Assembly (NCBI GenBank): GCA_037953625.1
Contig: CM075650.1
Span: forward strand, 436,501 to 500,500
Length of the DNA stretch: 64,000 nucleotides
Reading direction: 5' to 3'
Origin: Crotalaria pallida
Lineage: Eukaryota; Streptophyta; Magnoliopsida; Fabales; Fabaceae
The notes under the pieces were generated by a model, which saw only the letters and a list, made by a program, of their open reading frames with translations, had not been told where the DNA came from and made no database searches. Position numbers and translations under genes: made by a program. Below, in pieces: positions 45,406-56,678 of the stretch; the stretch's first letter is position 1, and each line of letters begins with the position of its first letter.

Positions 45406-46906
45406 TGATTGGGGTCTAATATGTGATGTTTTTGTACCTTTTTTGCCTCCCTTTTACATAGTAAGTGGCTTGTTTCTTGAGTAAATTGGAATAAAACAAT
45501 GGAATTTTGTCTTTATAAGATTTCTAGAACCTTTTGATGTGTTTGGTTTGTTTTCAGGTATTTAAGCTCTTAAAACAATGATTTTTGCAAAGGAATGAAG
45601 AATGAGAGTTTGGTACTTGATTTGGGAAGAAAAAGAGGAAAAAAAATGAAGAAAAGTTGACCGTAGTGCGCCCAGGCGCAGGCCATCACGCCCAGGCGCA
45701 GGAGATTCACGCCTGGGCGCGCAAAATGCGAGAAAGTGACACTGTTCACTGTTTTGATCATAACTTGAGCTACGCTTATCCAAATGAGGCGATCTATATA
45801 TCATTTTAAAGCTAAGGAAAAGATCTACAACTTTGCCAGAAATAGCCTTGCTCAAATTCGTCCATCTTGGGGGTCAAAATCAGTGCCGAAGTTGCTGCCA
45901 GACACAAATACGAGATTCTAGAAGGATTTTAATGATAAATTCTATTTGTAGATAAGATTCTTAAAGATTAGTTTATTCTAATAGGATCTTATCATATTAT
46001 ATTCAGATTTAGGATTAGTTTTATCTTATCACATTAGATTGAAAATTAGGTTAGTTTTATCTATATAATAATAGGATTAGGATTCATTGGAAAGGAGGGA
46101 AGAGACACTCATACAACTCCATAGAATAATAGTAGATTAGGATTTGAGACTTGGAGAAGGAACAAGGATTGGAGGTTTTTGTGAAGAACACAAAGTTAGC
46201 GCAAGGATTCATGGTAATTATTTTTATCATGTTTATTGTGTTTTTTCTTGTAAGTATGAACTAATTCCATCCTTGGGATGTAGGAGTAGATGAATGGAAC
46301 CTTTTCAATATTTCTAGTAATAAATTAATCTTGTTTTCCGTTATTGAATTCTGTGTTTGATTATTCTTATTTGTTTCTCATGAAAGAAGCTGTTTCATGA
46401 CTTTTGAAAATCCTTTATGAATAGACATATGAATTTAGGATTTAGTCATTTAATCAAACAACTCAATTGCATAGGCACAGACATGTTTTCTATGAATTGG
46501 GTAATTTTATAAAAAGAGGTTTTGACTAAACTTAATGAAAGGGTTAGGGGTTTTAAGGCTCCCTTGAGACATCATTGGGAGATTAATCTCTAAAATACGG
46601 AAACGTACTAAGACATTAGGCGTTTTCTACCTTTGCAAAACAAATTCAGAATCAAGGAAAAGAAATCAATTTGTTATAGAATTTTTAGGAACCTGCATCG
46701 AAACTACATCCCGCTTTTTCCCTTGTCAAAGAGTCATTTATTTTAATTTATGTTTTTATTTATAAATTCATAAATCCTTTGTCTCGTTCACTAAGTAATA
46801 TTAATTAGGTGGAATTAATTAAACGGTCACTCCCTTGGGTACGATACTCGGACTTCATTGTCTATATTACTTGTACGATCTGGTACACTTGCCAGAATCC
46901 CAACTA
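45406..46906 (+). mobile_element. Central LTR of the F tandem
   Basis: About 1.5 kb, from TGATTGGGG after the purine tract to AATCCCAACTA before the next primer site. It carries three 10-bp CGCCCAGGCG-type palindromes (45669, 45689, 45710) and a TATA-like CTATATAATAATAGG near 46061. Exact ends are uncertain by a few bases. Confidence 0.75.
45669..45719. repeat. Three CGCCCAGGCG palindromes at 20-21 nt spacing (element F)
   Basis: Starts 45669, 45689 and 45710 (the last in the CGCCTGGGCG form). The same triplet recurs in the right LTR near 49473, 49493 and 49514. They lie about 340-390 bases upstream of the TATA-like element. Confidence 0.9.
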
Positions 46907-46911
46907 GTTTT

Positions 46912-46929
46912 TGGCGCCGTTGCCGGGGA
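46912..46929 (+). other. Primer-binding site of F unit 2 (tRNA-Asp)
   Basis: Same 18-base match as in unit 1. Confidence 0.9.
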
Positions 46930-47025
46930 GTGATTCTGTTTTAATTAATTTTGGTACTAATTTAATTTTACTTAGTGTAACTTTGGTATATATTTTTATT
47001 TTTCTTTATTTTATTATTATGTAAC

Positions 47026-47442
47026 ATGGCTTATTCTCATGATGACATAGAATTTTTCAAATTTATTTTGTCGTCACCTATTCCATCCTGTTATGCACAA
47101 AATATTGTTGATGAGATTAAAGTTTTTTATGGTCTTTTAGAGGAGGTGGTACAAAAATTTTCTATTATGGAAGATCAAAGTGTTTCCCTTTCTAAACCCA
47201 TAGAAAAAGAAGAAATTATGCATGATGAGATTGAGGAAGTGAAACAAGATAAATTGAATGATGGGGTGAGTCTAGGGGTTGAATTAAGGTCCACTTTGCA
47301 TGATGAATTTTCTGCTCTTGCTAAATGTTATGGATTGCATGAATATGTGGAACCCTCAAAAAATTTTCCCTCAATTTACCCCTTAATTTTTTATGACTTC
47401 CCTAATGTTTATGATGAAGATAAGCCATTGTTCTTTTTTTAG
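47026..47442 (+). CDS. Small ORF 1 of element F, unit 2 (138 aa)
   Basis: Second tandem copy of the ORF at 43219-43635 with one substitution (Asn for Lys near residue 112). The same T7 run and TAG end it. Both copies open after a whole-unit duplication is uninformative about selection, because the duplication looks very recent. Confidence 0.6.
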   Translation: MAYSHDDIEFFKFILSSPIPSCYAQNIVDEIKVFYGLLEEVVQKFSIMEDQSVSLSKPIEKEEIMHDEIEEVKQDKLNDGVSLGVELRSTLHDEFSALAKCYGLHEYVEPSKNFPSIYPLIFYDFPNVYDEDKPLFFF

Positions 47443-47459
47443 CGCCTGAAAAGGCAACT

Positions 47460-47711
47460 TTGCTAAGTCATGGAGTTTACACTTTCATAGACTCCATGCA
47501 TGATGAAAAAGACAAGCACCATGTGATGATGCTTGGAGTGAAAAATGCACCATTTGACCCGAGAGGGTTTAAAACTATTTTTAAACATTTGCTCCAACAT
47601 TATCCGTGCATATTTCCATGGGATCCAGGAATAACTTGTTATTGCTGCATAACATGGGAGTTGTGCTATAGGATTTGGGATCCTGGTGGATTCTCTTTAG
47701 TTTTGCAGTAG
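47460..47711 (+). CDS. Small ORF 2 of element F, unit 2 (83 aa)
   Basis: Identical in translation to the frame at 43653-43904 and in the same -1 relation to its ORF 1. Confidence 0.45.
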   Translation: MLSHGVYTFIDSMHDEKDKHHVMMLGVKNAPFDPRGFKTIFKHLLQHYPCIFPWDPGITCYCCITWELCYRIWDPGGFSLVLQ

Positions 47712-49209
47712 TGTAGGATTTAAATTTTTAATTAGGAGATTGAATAAAGAGTTTAGAGTTTTCTATATGTAACTGCTAATGGGGTGCTTCAAGCACTATT
47801 TTTTAGTTGTTCATGTGACACAGGTGAATATGTTTGGGGGAGTCTCCTCCATGGTGCATGAAGAGAGAATCCTGTGCTACAAAGGGAAGTCTCTAACTCC
47901 TTGCTTTTGTTTTTTTTATTTATATTTTGTAGTTTAGGATAGATTTGTTGCTTGAGGACAAGCCACATTCTAAGTTTGGGGGTGAGGGTAACAATAAAAT
48001 TTTTCTGATCTTGATTTCTCCCCTGGCTTTGTGTTGGTTTGTGTCCTGGCATGAGTAGGCACTAATTATAGGTGTTAGATTTGTCCCTTTGATAGGTGTA
48101 AATGCTTGATTGTGATTTTCGACTTGTTTTACCCAGGTACTAATTGGATTTAGCTTTGAAATTTTTTGAAAATTAGTTGTTTGGCAAACTTGTTGTGAAT
48201 GATTGATTAGTGAATTGACCTTAACCAGTGAGATTTGAGCCTATACACTTGAAGGAGTAATGTTTAATGAATATTGTGATGAAACTCCTATTTCTTTCAT
48301 GAGTGTTGTTCGCTTTGACTATGTGTTCTAGAACTTGACTTGTGACCTCTTCAAAATTGATATTGGATTGCATGTATGAACATGATTAAGGCACTTAGGT
48401 TTGTGTTTTTGTGGCCTTCAACAAATTTTTGAGACATAATGATCCCTTAGTTGCCCACTTTGAGCTTTGAGATTTAAGGACTTTCTTTGGTACCTTACAT
48501 AAATTGAATTATTCTTGTGAAGTACCTTTGAAATTGTGAATGAGCAATTAAGTGGAATGTTAGAAATTGGTGAAAGTGTAAGTGCTGAAAATTTGATGTT
48601 TCTATTTCTTTTTTTAAAAAAAAAGAAAAAAGAGCAACAAATGTGCTAAAAAAATGAAAAGAAGAAGAGAATAGAAATAGAAAAAGAAAAAGAAAGAAAA
48701 GGAAAAATCAAGTGAATTGAGTTGTGATTGTGTAATTACCTTATTGCTTATTTCATAATTTAAAAGGGAAGTGTTGTGATTTCATTAATTAAGCCCTTTG
48801 TTTATCCTTTTATTCTTTTATCCCACCTGACACTTTTAGTCATGGCCCCGTTACAACCAAATAAAAACCTTATGATTTGTGCATGTTTTCAATAAATTCA
48901 GTGGAGATGTAGGTCTATAGTCAAGCTTATGGTAACATACTTTCATTGTTTGAACTTGAGTGAATTGATAATTATTACCCATACACATGAGAGATATTGA
49001 GAGGTGGTGTGGTCACTAATCTTTTGCTCACTTTGAGTTTGTTTTTCAACTAGTTTTCATTGCGGTGATTTGCTAGTGAAGAAAGGTATCTTGGGTAGGC
49101 GAGTTGGAATTTATGGTTAGGTTGCTATATCTTGAGAGGGGAGAATCTTATGCTCTGAATTTTTGTTTTACTTTTGCCTGGGACATGCAAAATGTTAAGT
49201 TTGGGGGTG
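47712..49209 (+). other. Non-coding internal region of F unit 2
   Basis: As in unit 1, with a few small indels (for example in the A-rich tract near 48620). Purine tract TAAGTTTGGGGGTG ends at 49209. Confidence 0.7.
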
Positions 49210-50709
49210 TGATTGGGGTCTAATATGTGATGTTTTTGTACCTTTTTTGCCTCCCTTTTACATAGTAAGTGGCTTGTTTCTTGAGTAAATTGGAATAAAA
49301 CAATGGAATTTTGTCTTTATAAGATTTCTAGAACCTTTTGATGTGTTTGGTTTGTTTTCAGGTATTTAAGCTCTTAAAACAATGATTTTTGCAAAGGAAT
49401 GAAGAATGAGAGTTTGGTACTTGATTTGGGAAGAAAAAGAGGAAAAAAAATGAAGAAAAGTTGACCGTAGTGCGCCCAGGCGCAGGCCATCACGCCCAGG
49501 CGCAGGAGATTCACGCCTGGGCGCGCAAAATGCGAGAAAGTGACACTGTTCTCTGTTTTGATCATAACTTGAGCTACGCTTATCCAAATGAGGCGATCTA
49601 TATATCATTTTAAAGATAAGGAAAAGATCTACAACTTTTCCAGAAATAGCCTTGCTCAAATTCGTCCATCTTGGGGGTCAAAATTAGTGCCGAAGTTTCT
49701 GCCAGACACAAATACGAGATTCTAGAAGGATTTTAATGATAAATTCTATTTGTAGATAAGATTCTTAAAGATTAGTTTATTCTAATAGGATCTTATCATA
49801 TTATATTCAGATTTAGGATTAGTTTTATCTTATCACATTAGATTGAAAATTAGGTTAGTTTTATCTATATAATAATAGGATTAGGATTCATTGGAAAGGA
49901 GGGAAGAGACACTCATACAACTCCATAGAATAATAGTAGATTAGGATTTGAGACTTGGAGAAGGAACAAGGATTGGAGGTTTTTGTGAAGAACACAAAGT
50001 TAGCGCAAGGATTCATGGTAATTATTTTTATCATGTTTATTGTGTTTTTTCTTGTAAGTATGAACTAATTCCATCCTTGGGATGTAGGAGTAGATGAATG
50101 GAACCTTTTCAATATTTCTAGTAATAAATTAATCTTGTTTTCCGTTATTGAATTCTGTGTTTGATTATTCTTATTTGTTTCTCATGAAAGAAGCTGTTTC
50201 ATGACTTTTGAAAATCCTTTATGAATAGACATATGAATTTAGGATTTAGTCATTTAATCAAACAACTCAATTGCATAGGCACAGACATGTTTTCTATGAA
50301 TTGGGTAATTTTATAAAAAGAGGTTTTGACTGAACTTAATGAAAGGGTTAGGGGTTTTAAGGCTCCCTTGAGACATCATTGGGAGATTAATCTCTAAAAT
50401 ACGGAAACGTACTAAGACATTAGGCGTTTTCTACCTTTGCAAAACAAATTCAGAATCAAGGAAAACAAATCAATTTGTTATAGAATATTTAGGAACCTGC
50501 ATCGAAACTACATCCCGCTTTTTCCCTTGTCAAAGAGTCATTTATTTTAATTTATGTTTTTATTTATAAATTCATAAATCCTTTGTCTCGTTCACTAAGT
50601 AATATTAATTAGGTGGAATTAATTAAACGGTCACTCCCTTGGGTACGATACTCGGACTTCATTGTCTATATTACTTGTACGATCTGGTACACTTGCCAGA
50701 ATCCCAACA
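49210..50709 (+). mobile_element. Right LTR of the F tandem
   Basis: Matches the central LTR up to AATCCCAAC (50708), then changes to LTR H sequence. That point fixes the LTR end to within a base or two. Confidence 0.8.
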
Positions 50710-50733
50710 ACAGAATGAAATAAAGTGATTTGG

Positions 50734-50899
50734 GTGTTGACCTCTGACCTGAGGGACACCAGATGAAATGTGTATTGGTGTGTTGACCTCTGACTTGAGA
50801 GACACACCGTGAATTAAGAAATTGAAGTGTTGACCTCTGACCTGAGGGACACAAAATGAATTATAATGAATGGGTGTTGACCTCTGACCTGAGGGACAC
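50734..50899 (+). repeat. Four tandem hairpin units, 46-47 bp period
   Basis: Units start at 50734, 50780, 50827 and 50874. Each is 26 bases: GTGTTGACCTC, loop TGACCT, GAGGGACAC, giving stems GTGT/ACAC and CCTC/GAGG. Unit 2 changes the inner stem and stays nearly palindromic. Two weaker relatives follow to about 50995. They lie upstream of the predicted acceptor, within the intron part of LTR H. Confidence 0.85.
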
Positions 50900-51306
50900 A
50901 TAATTTAAATAAGGAAAAGAATGAGAGCCTCTGTTTTGAGGTGATAAATGTATTGCATGAAACTGTGCATTGGCCTCTGATTTGAGGTGATGTACTGAAA
51001 TGAAATGAGTATGTGAAATGAATAAAAAGAAAAGGAAATGAATGTTGATTGGATGTTGAAATGAATAAGGAAAATGGATGTTGAACTGAATAATGGAAAT
51101 GGATGTTGAAATGAATAATGAATATGGAAATGTTGAAATGAGTATGGTGTGCAATATGTGAATATATGCTTATTTGCTAATTGTGTTTGACCTAGTGGGT
51201 TGTTATGTCTAGTTAGAAACTGCTTTCTATTTCATGTGCAATGCTCACTCCCTTACATTTTCAGGTACGGAGATTGAGCTGGCACCGCCCCCGGCCGAGC
51301 AGGAGT

Positions 51307-51329
51307 ACTTTCCCTCACAGGGAGAGTAG
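51307..51329 (+). other. Stem-loop after the LTR H acceptor
   Basis: TACTTTCCCT, CAC, AGGGAGAGTA: the P stem-loop with one change that still allows a G-U pair in RNA. Confidence 0.6.
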
Positions 51330-51740
51330 GGTGTTATGGGTTTTAGATCATAGCATGGACCTAAGCCTCTCATATTATTTTGATGTAAATTTAATATGCA
51401 TATTTTGAATGAGGCTTAGGATGTTTTGTTTTGCTAAAGTTATAACTTTTGGTTTTAAACACTCAAACTTAGTATTTTCCGTTATTACTCTGATTAATTA
51501 TGCACGTTGATATATTTGGAGCCCATGGGGCCTTGTTATGATTTAGAAATATTATCTGAAGCCCTGCTGGCTATTGGTTGTTTAATTAAAATTGTTTACC
51601 ACAAGTTGAATGTTGGAATAGTCCAAAAAACAAACAAAACTCCGTCCGTTTGACGGTTGATTTTAATGAAATAAAAATTAATTTTTAAGTCCGTATTTTA
51701 ATATAAGGGGTTTAAGGGTAATTAATTATAGGGTGTTACA

Positions 51741-52234
51741 AGGTGGTCAAGAATTTCAAATTTTCACTTAATGAGGTCTAGTAACATGTACCTTCTATTA
51801 AAGCATTTGTTCTAATTCCTATGCAAATAAATTCTCAAACATTTACCACATGTTTAATTCAGAAAATATATCTATGTATCTGGACGGTACAGTAAAAAAA
51901 ATACAAATATAAATAAATTATTTTTAGGTCCACTAATTAATTCTAGGACTTAAATTAATTTTTTTCAAGCTTTAAACATATAAAATTCGTACAGTTACTA
52001 CAGCAGAAAACATTTCAAATGACACCACATAAAATTAAAATTTTTACATTTTTAGAAATTACATTTCAATACGATCGTTTTCATATAAAATTTATAATTT
52101 TTGGACTTACGGTTTAAAAGTTATGAATTTTTGAAGTTCTAAAGTTATTTCCTACAAAAATGCATTTTATAAGCTTTCAAGCTAATTTAAATTTCAAAAA
52201 TACAGAAATTAAATTATGGAAGGTGAACCAATAA
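51741..52234 (-). mobile_element. Family-C U3 fragment, left part
   Basis: AT-rich, aligning with about 30545-30900: a GGACGGT block, then CATTTCAATACGATCGTTTTC and a GGACTTACGGTTTAAAAG-like block. It continues at 55813. No coding sequence seen. Confidence 0.6.
52230..52234. repeat. Target-site duplication of solo LTR E (AATAA)
   Basis: AATAA at 52230-52234 and again at 55813-55817, directly flanking the LTR. Confidence 0.85.
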
Positions 52235-52977
52235 TGTGACACCCTCTTCTCAAACTCAAGTAAATATTATAATAGTTAAGTATTACTCGGAAAGATATAT
52301 GGACTTGTTATTATATAGAAATTAAGCGAATAAAAATTTCTTTTTCAAGGCGGGTGCACAAACCAAAACATGGAATTCATGGAAAATATAAATTATGTCA
52401 TTTTAAACATTGTATTGGATTCGGCATTTGCTAAGATAACAAAACCTTTTCATAACTTTTCATAATCCAAATAGCATCGGTGCTTTTGAAAATGTATTGA
52501 AGTAATAAAATTAAGCGATGCATACCCATTCTTTTCTTTCGCGGAACGGATACCATTCAAATATCATAACCGAATCAGTTAATTAATCTTTATCAGAGTG
52601 AGCGGAAAAAGGTAGGACTATGCACAGTTGTAATATGAACATAAGATATATATACATATATATATAAGTCATGAAATACATAGTCCCAGCCGTCATATCT
52701 CCAAGATTCCCATACAAGTCCATAAAAGATCTATGTCCAAAATAAAACCATAACCCTAGAGTTCTCAAAAGTATATCTACAGTATGTACATCACAAAAAT
52801 ATGAAACTCTAGAGGTGGTCACATAGATCTGGCAGCAGTAGTAGTAGTAGCGATAGTAGTAGCAGTCTCCAGGTAGCAAAAGAAAACATCATCATCAACA
52901 GCAGCAGCAGTAGTGTCTCCTCCACAGCATCCCCACATCGGATCCCCTGATCCTCATCATATACCATATACACGTAC

Positions 52978-53451
52978 CTAGGGATCATCATCCCTCCACT
53001 GACTCCCAGTAGAATGAACGACAGGCTCGCCTCCGCTCTCGTCCTCCACGGGATCCTCCTCGATCTCATCCGATGGAGAGTGTACCCTACCACTGGGTAC
53101 AGGGTCCGGAGATGGTGTGACCCTAACTGGGCTCCTCGAATCAGAAGGGGGAGTCTCCTCGCGGAAGACTCTCGAAGAAAAAGGGTGTGAGCGGGTAGGT
53201 CGAAAACGGAAACTGTGATATGAGCGAGCTGGTCGTGTGGGAGGTGGTCCATGATATGTGTAAAAAGGTGGGACGTTCATAGTGTATATGATGGGAATCC
53301 TAAACCTTCGAGGACGAAATCGAATCAGCGGGTTCGGGTGGTAGAAGGTGACCTCTACCTCCCCCTCGAACACCGCACGATGGTCCTCGTAGATCCATAT
53401 GCCACTAGGAAGTGGCCGGATCTCGATGCAAGCGATGTAACGTGACATCAC
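52978..53451 (-). CDS. LTR-encoded ORF in solo LTR E (156 codons from ATG)
   Basis: Full-length homologue of the D LTR ORF: about 90 percent identical at protein level, same length, no indel. My hand count of the 471-bp alignment gives about 53 base differences, roughly 37 at third codon positions, 11 at first and 5 at second. The junction context TGA GAG|GTG ATG is also kept. A solo LTR has no other coding capacity, so the pattern most likely reflects selection in the two active parent lineages. It keeps the Arg/Pro/His-rich N-terminal two thirds and the acidic tail. Function unknown. Confidence 0.6.
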   Translation of the reverse strand: MMSRYIACIEIRPLPSGIWIYEDHRAVFEGEVEVTFYHPNPLIRFRPRRFRIPIIYTMNVPPFYTYHGPPPTRPARSYHSFRFRPTRSHPFSSRVFREETPPSDSRSPVRVTPSPDPVPSGRVHSPSDEIEEDPVEDESGGEPVVHSTGSQWRDDDP

Positions 53452-54161
53452 CTATAAGGGCATAGGGGTAAGCATTTCTACACACATAATCAATAGAGTA
53501 TAAATGTGTGAACAATGTGAATGTAAAGATATGCAACAATGAATAACAATCACATTTAACACTTAGCAGTTTTTGAATGCAAATAGGATGCTCATACTTA
53601 TTTCATTTATCAACATTATTTTTAGATAAGTGGCATGATGTATGAACCTAGCTCTCAAGCCTATCTCCATCATTCTATGACACTCTCTGACGTCCATCCT
53701 TTACTCCGTCCAGCACTCACAGTGCGTTGTACTCCTAGGTGTACAACATTCGTACATTCACCAAGAATGTACACGACAAGCTTGGAATACGTGCCACCCG
53801 AGCAACGTCCCGTCATCCAAACGGTATAACCATATCAGCATCTCACTATGCCGACCACGTCGTCAACCATAACGTGTCATCAAGCGAGCCGTCAATTGGC
53901 ACTCCCAGAGGCCTTCCTCATGTTGTCAAAACATGATAAACGATCTATCATCCAAACTCCAGAATGAATGCATTATTTTTAAACTTAAAGGAAATTGGTT
54001 AATATATAACGCGCCTCTCGAGCAACGTCTCGTCATCCAAACAGTATAATTATATTAATCAATTTGTTTTAAGTCCAGATCCCTTGGATTATTATTATTA
54101 CTTAATAATTCACCAAATGATTCAGAATTAAAAATGGTGTTTTCAATATTCTGGGTGAACT

Positions 54162-54486
54162 ACTCGAGTGTTCTTCAGAATACTTGAGTGTTCTTCACTT
54201 ATTTCCAGATTACTCGAGTAGTTCTTAGTTACTCGAGTTGTTCATGTCTTTCTGAGGATTTGGGTTTCAGATTCATAAAAATACTCGAGTAATTCATGAG
54301 TACTCGAGTGTTCTTCATCAATTCCAGAACACTCGAATGACTCCTGCATTACTCGAGTGGTTGACCTTAAAATGTTCTCATGACTCAGTTAATACTCGAG
54401 TTCTGGGCCTGGTACTCGAGTTGTTCTAACACAAAATTCATTGTTTTAACAAGATTTCACTCGAGTATCAAGCCAAGTACTCGAGT
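54162..54486. repeat. Six ACTCGAGT palindrome pairs in solo LTR E
   Basis: Starts: 54162/54182 (second copy ACTTGAGT), 54212/54231, 54283/54302, 54331/54351 (first copy ACTCGAAT), 54394/54414, 54459/54479. Spacing is 19-20 in every pair, while sequence between pairs has drifted from D. A seventh pair is at 55522/55542. Confidence 0.9.
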
Positions 54487-55380
54487 CTTTTCTTACAGAA
54501 CAGACTGGAAACTTGGTTTTAACACATCATTTTCAATTCTAACCATTTCTGGTCCAATCCAATGATCAACAGAGTTCATATAACATATAATGAACATGTT
54601 TAAACACTTACAACTCATCAATTAACAAATTTGACAGAAAATCAAGAGTTTATGCATAAAACATACAATTTCACAACTTAACATCTCAATTTTCAAAATA
54701 CTCAACAAACTTGTGAAATAAAGCTCATTACAGCTTGCATGCATCATATGAAACTTGCTCCAAACAACCATAGAGCATGAGTTGGTCTCCAAACCAAAGT
54801 TCCTATTCAATCTAAGCCCTTAGAGCCTCTTGGTGGATCTCTAATGATAATCATGGAATTTAAACTCTATCTAGTGCATAAAACAACTTCCCCTTACCTC
54901 TCAGACGTGACTCAACAAAGAATTTGCAAGAAAAAGCTCCACAGCACCCAGAACAACTTCAAGCATCACATGCAGAACAGTTTTGAGTGGAGGTCCAAAA
55001 TGGAATTGGTTAACATATGAAACAGAGATAGAAATTGGGGAAATTAGAATTTCTAAACTCTATGCAACACCTACTAACTATAGAAATCGAATTGAGACTC
55101 AAGGACTCGTGAGCTTACCAAAAATAGAATTCAAAGTGAGCTCCAGGAAAAGGCTTGACAACAACAAGCTCCACTTCCAAGCTCCAATTCTTCCACCACA
55201 CTCACTCTCAACTCACGAATTTGGTATCTATACAAACCTCGTGATGTGAGCTTTGTATTGGTGTATAGTTTGTATCTTAACTTCAAGCACAGAGGAAGAA
55301 TCGAAGGAAACAAATCAAGAACCCTAGCTTGAACAACTAATCCGATTTTGACCAAATGCTTCAACAATTCGGTGTTGATT

Positions 55381-55392
55381 GGCTTTTATAGA
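55381..55392 (-). promoter_or_regulatory. TATA box of solo LTR E
   Basis: Minus strand GGTCTATAAAAGCC, about 130-150 bases downstream of an ACTCGAGT pair. Confidence 0.6.
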
Positions 55393-55812
55393 CCTCAATC
55401 AAGCTCATGCATGTCGACACGACTGTGTTGAAGTGTTGAGGGTGGAGTATTCGTGGCAAGGAGAGGGAATCGGTGGTGGTGACTCACCAAACGCACTAAC
55501 TCGTGCAACTCTGACCAGAATACTCGAGTATTCAAGATAATACTCGAGTATTTTGCTCAGTTTTTGAAAAATAATAATTTTATTTACTTTCCCTCCAAAA
55601 CCTTTCCTATAATTACTGCTAGGTCCCAACCCAGGGACTAATATGCAAAATGCTTATTTTATGCATAATTATACTTATTACATAATACACACACATTTCC
55701 TAAATACATAACACAGAATTTTTAATCAAGGATTAAAATAGAAATAATTAATTATAATAAATTTTATAATTAACATTTCATTAATCGGAGATTAAAATTT
55801 TGGGGTGTTACA

Positions 55813-56370
55813 AATAAGAATTCAGAAAAATAAGTTTTTCATCCAAGTAAAAATATCTCTTGGTCAAAGAGCCATTAAATGTCTTAAGGTTATACTTTCA
55901 AGCTTATAAACACAAAAAAAATCGTACTATACCGTAACAGAAATAAAATTTCGAAAGCTCCTAAATAAAATCTAGGACTTTATATTTTTGTAATCAATAT
56001 TTCAATACGATCGTTTTGACATATTATTTGTAATTTTGGACTTACGATTAAAAAGATATGAATTTTTTAAGACAAAACACTATAATCTTTCAAAAACCAT
56101 TTCATATTCAAAGATAAAATACTATACCTTATAAAAATATTTTCATGCTAAGAATACAATTTAAATTCATGAATGAACATTGGTATGCAAATATACACCC
56201 AGTGTATATATATATACACACACATATATAATTATATAACTTCAAACAATATTTTTATAAACCAAAATACCATAAATCATTGTTTAATAATTTAATTAAA
56301 AATAAATTAAATAAATGAAATAAAATATCACAAATAAATTGGGTAAAATTGTGGGTTTCACATATCTCAC

Positions 56371-56421
<51 letters not shown>

Positions 56422-56678
56422 AATATAAGTTAGCACATAGCAAAATTCATGTTAAAAAAACAATTCTGCTCAAAATATATTTCAATTGAATTCTTAAAGT
56501 AATTTAAACAACATTTGGGCATCTTATAATATAATAAAATCTTTTAATACATGAACATTCACATATATTACTTAAATCACGTACTTAGCACAAAATTATA
56601 TTAAAACATATAAACAAAATTAATTTATTTTTCCAAATAATAACACAATTAAATTGGGTCTAAATTGGGGGTCTCACA
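55813..56678 (-). mobile_element. Family-C U3 fragment, right part
   Basis: Continues 51741-52234 after solo LTR E. Contains another ATTTCAATACGATCGTTTTG module (about 56000) and long TA microsatellites (about 56198-56230, 56373-56412). Ends GGGGGTCTCACA at 56678, the outer U3 end of a minus-strand LTR. No coding sequence seen. Confidence 0.6.
56373..56412. repeat. TA microsatellite
   Basis: About 20 uninterrupted AT dinucleotides. Confidence 0.95.

Larger units (their letters stand above)
42962..50709 (+). mobile_element. Tandem non-autonomous LTR element 'F' (LTR'-int-LTR-int-LTR)
   Basis: Two nearly identical units about 3.8 kb long. Left LTR remnant 42962-43099, internal 43100-45405, LTR 45406-46906, internal 46907-49209, LTR 49210-50709. 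Each internal region begins with a tRNA-Asp primer-binding site and ends with a purine tract TAAGTTTGGGGGTG. There is no protease, reverse transcriptase or integrase, only two small ORFs, so movement would need another element's enzymes (a LARD-like element, by primer site close to the Athila/Tat lineages). The tandem form with shared LTRs points to unequal recombination. Confidence 0.85.
50710..51740 (+). mobile_element. 3' part of a plus-strand LTR 'H'
   Basis: Ends GGGTGTTACA at 51740. It shares with the P LTRs the acceptor region (GCTCACTCCCTTACATTTTCAG ends near 51264), a following stem-loop (51307-51329) and the GAGCAGGAGTACT-like block, so it is a relative. The left part was cut away where element F sits. 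It holds four regular hairpin repeats at 50734-50899. Confidence 0.7.
52235..55812 (-). mobile_element. Solo LTR 'E', relative of the D LTR, 3578 bp
   Basis: TGTGACACCC to GGGGTGTTACA, with exact 5-bp duplications and no internal region: recombination between the two LTRs of an older insertion. Same plan as D: an ACTCGAGT pair at 55522/55542, TATA at about 55381, donor at 54898, six further palindrome pairs at 54162-54486, acceptor CCCTTATAG ending 53452, then the 157-codon frame. Non-coding parts differ from D by many indels; the ORF does not. Confidence 0.9.
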
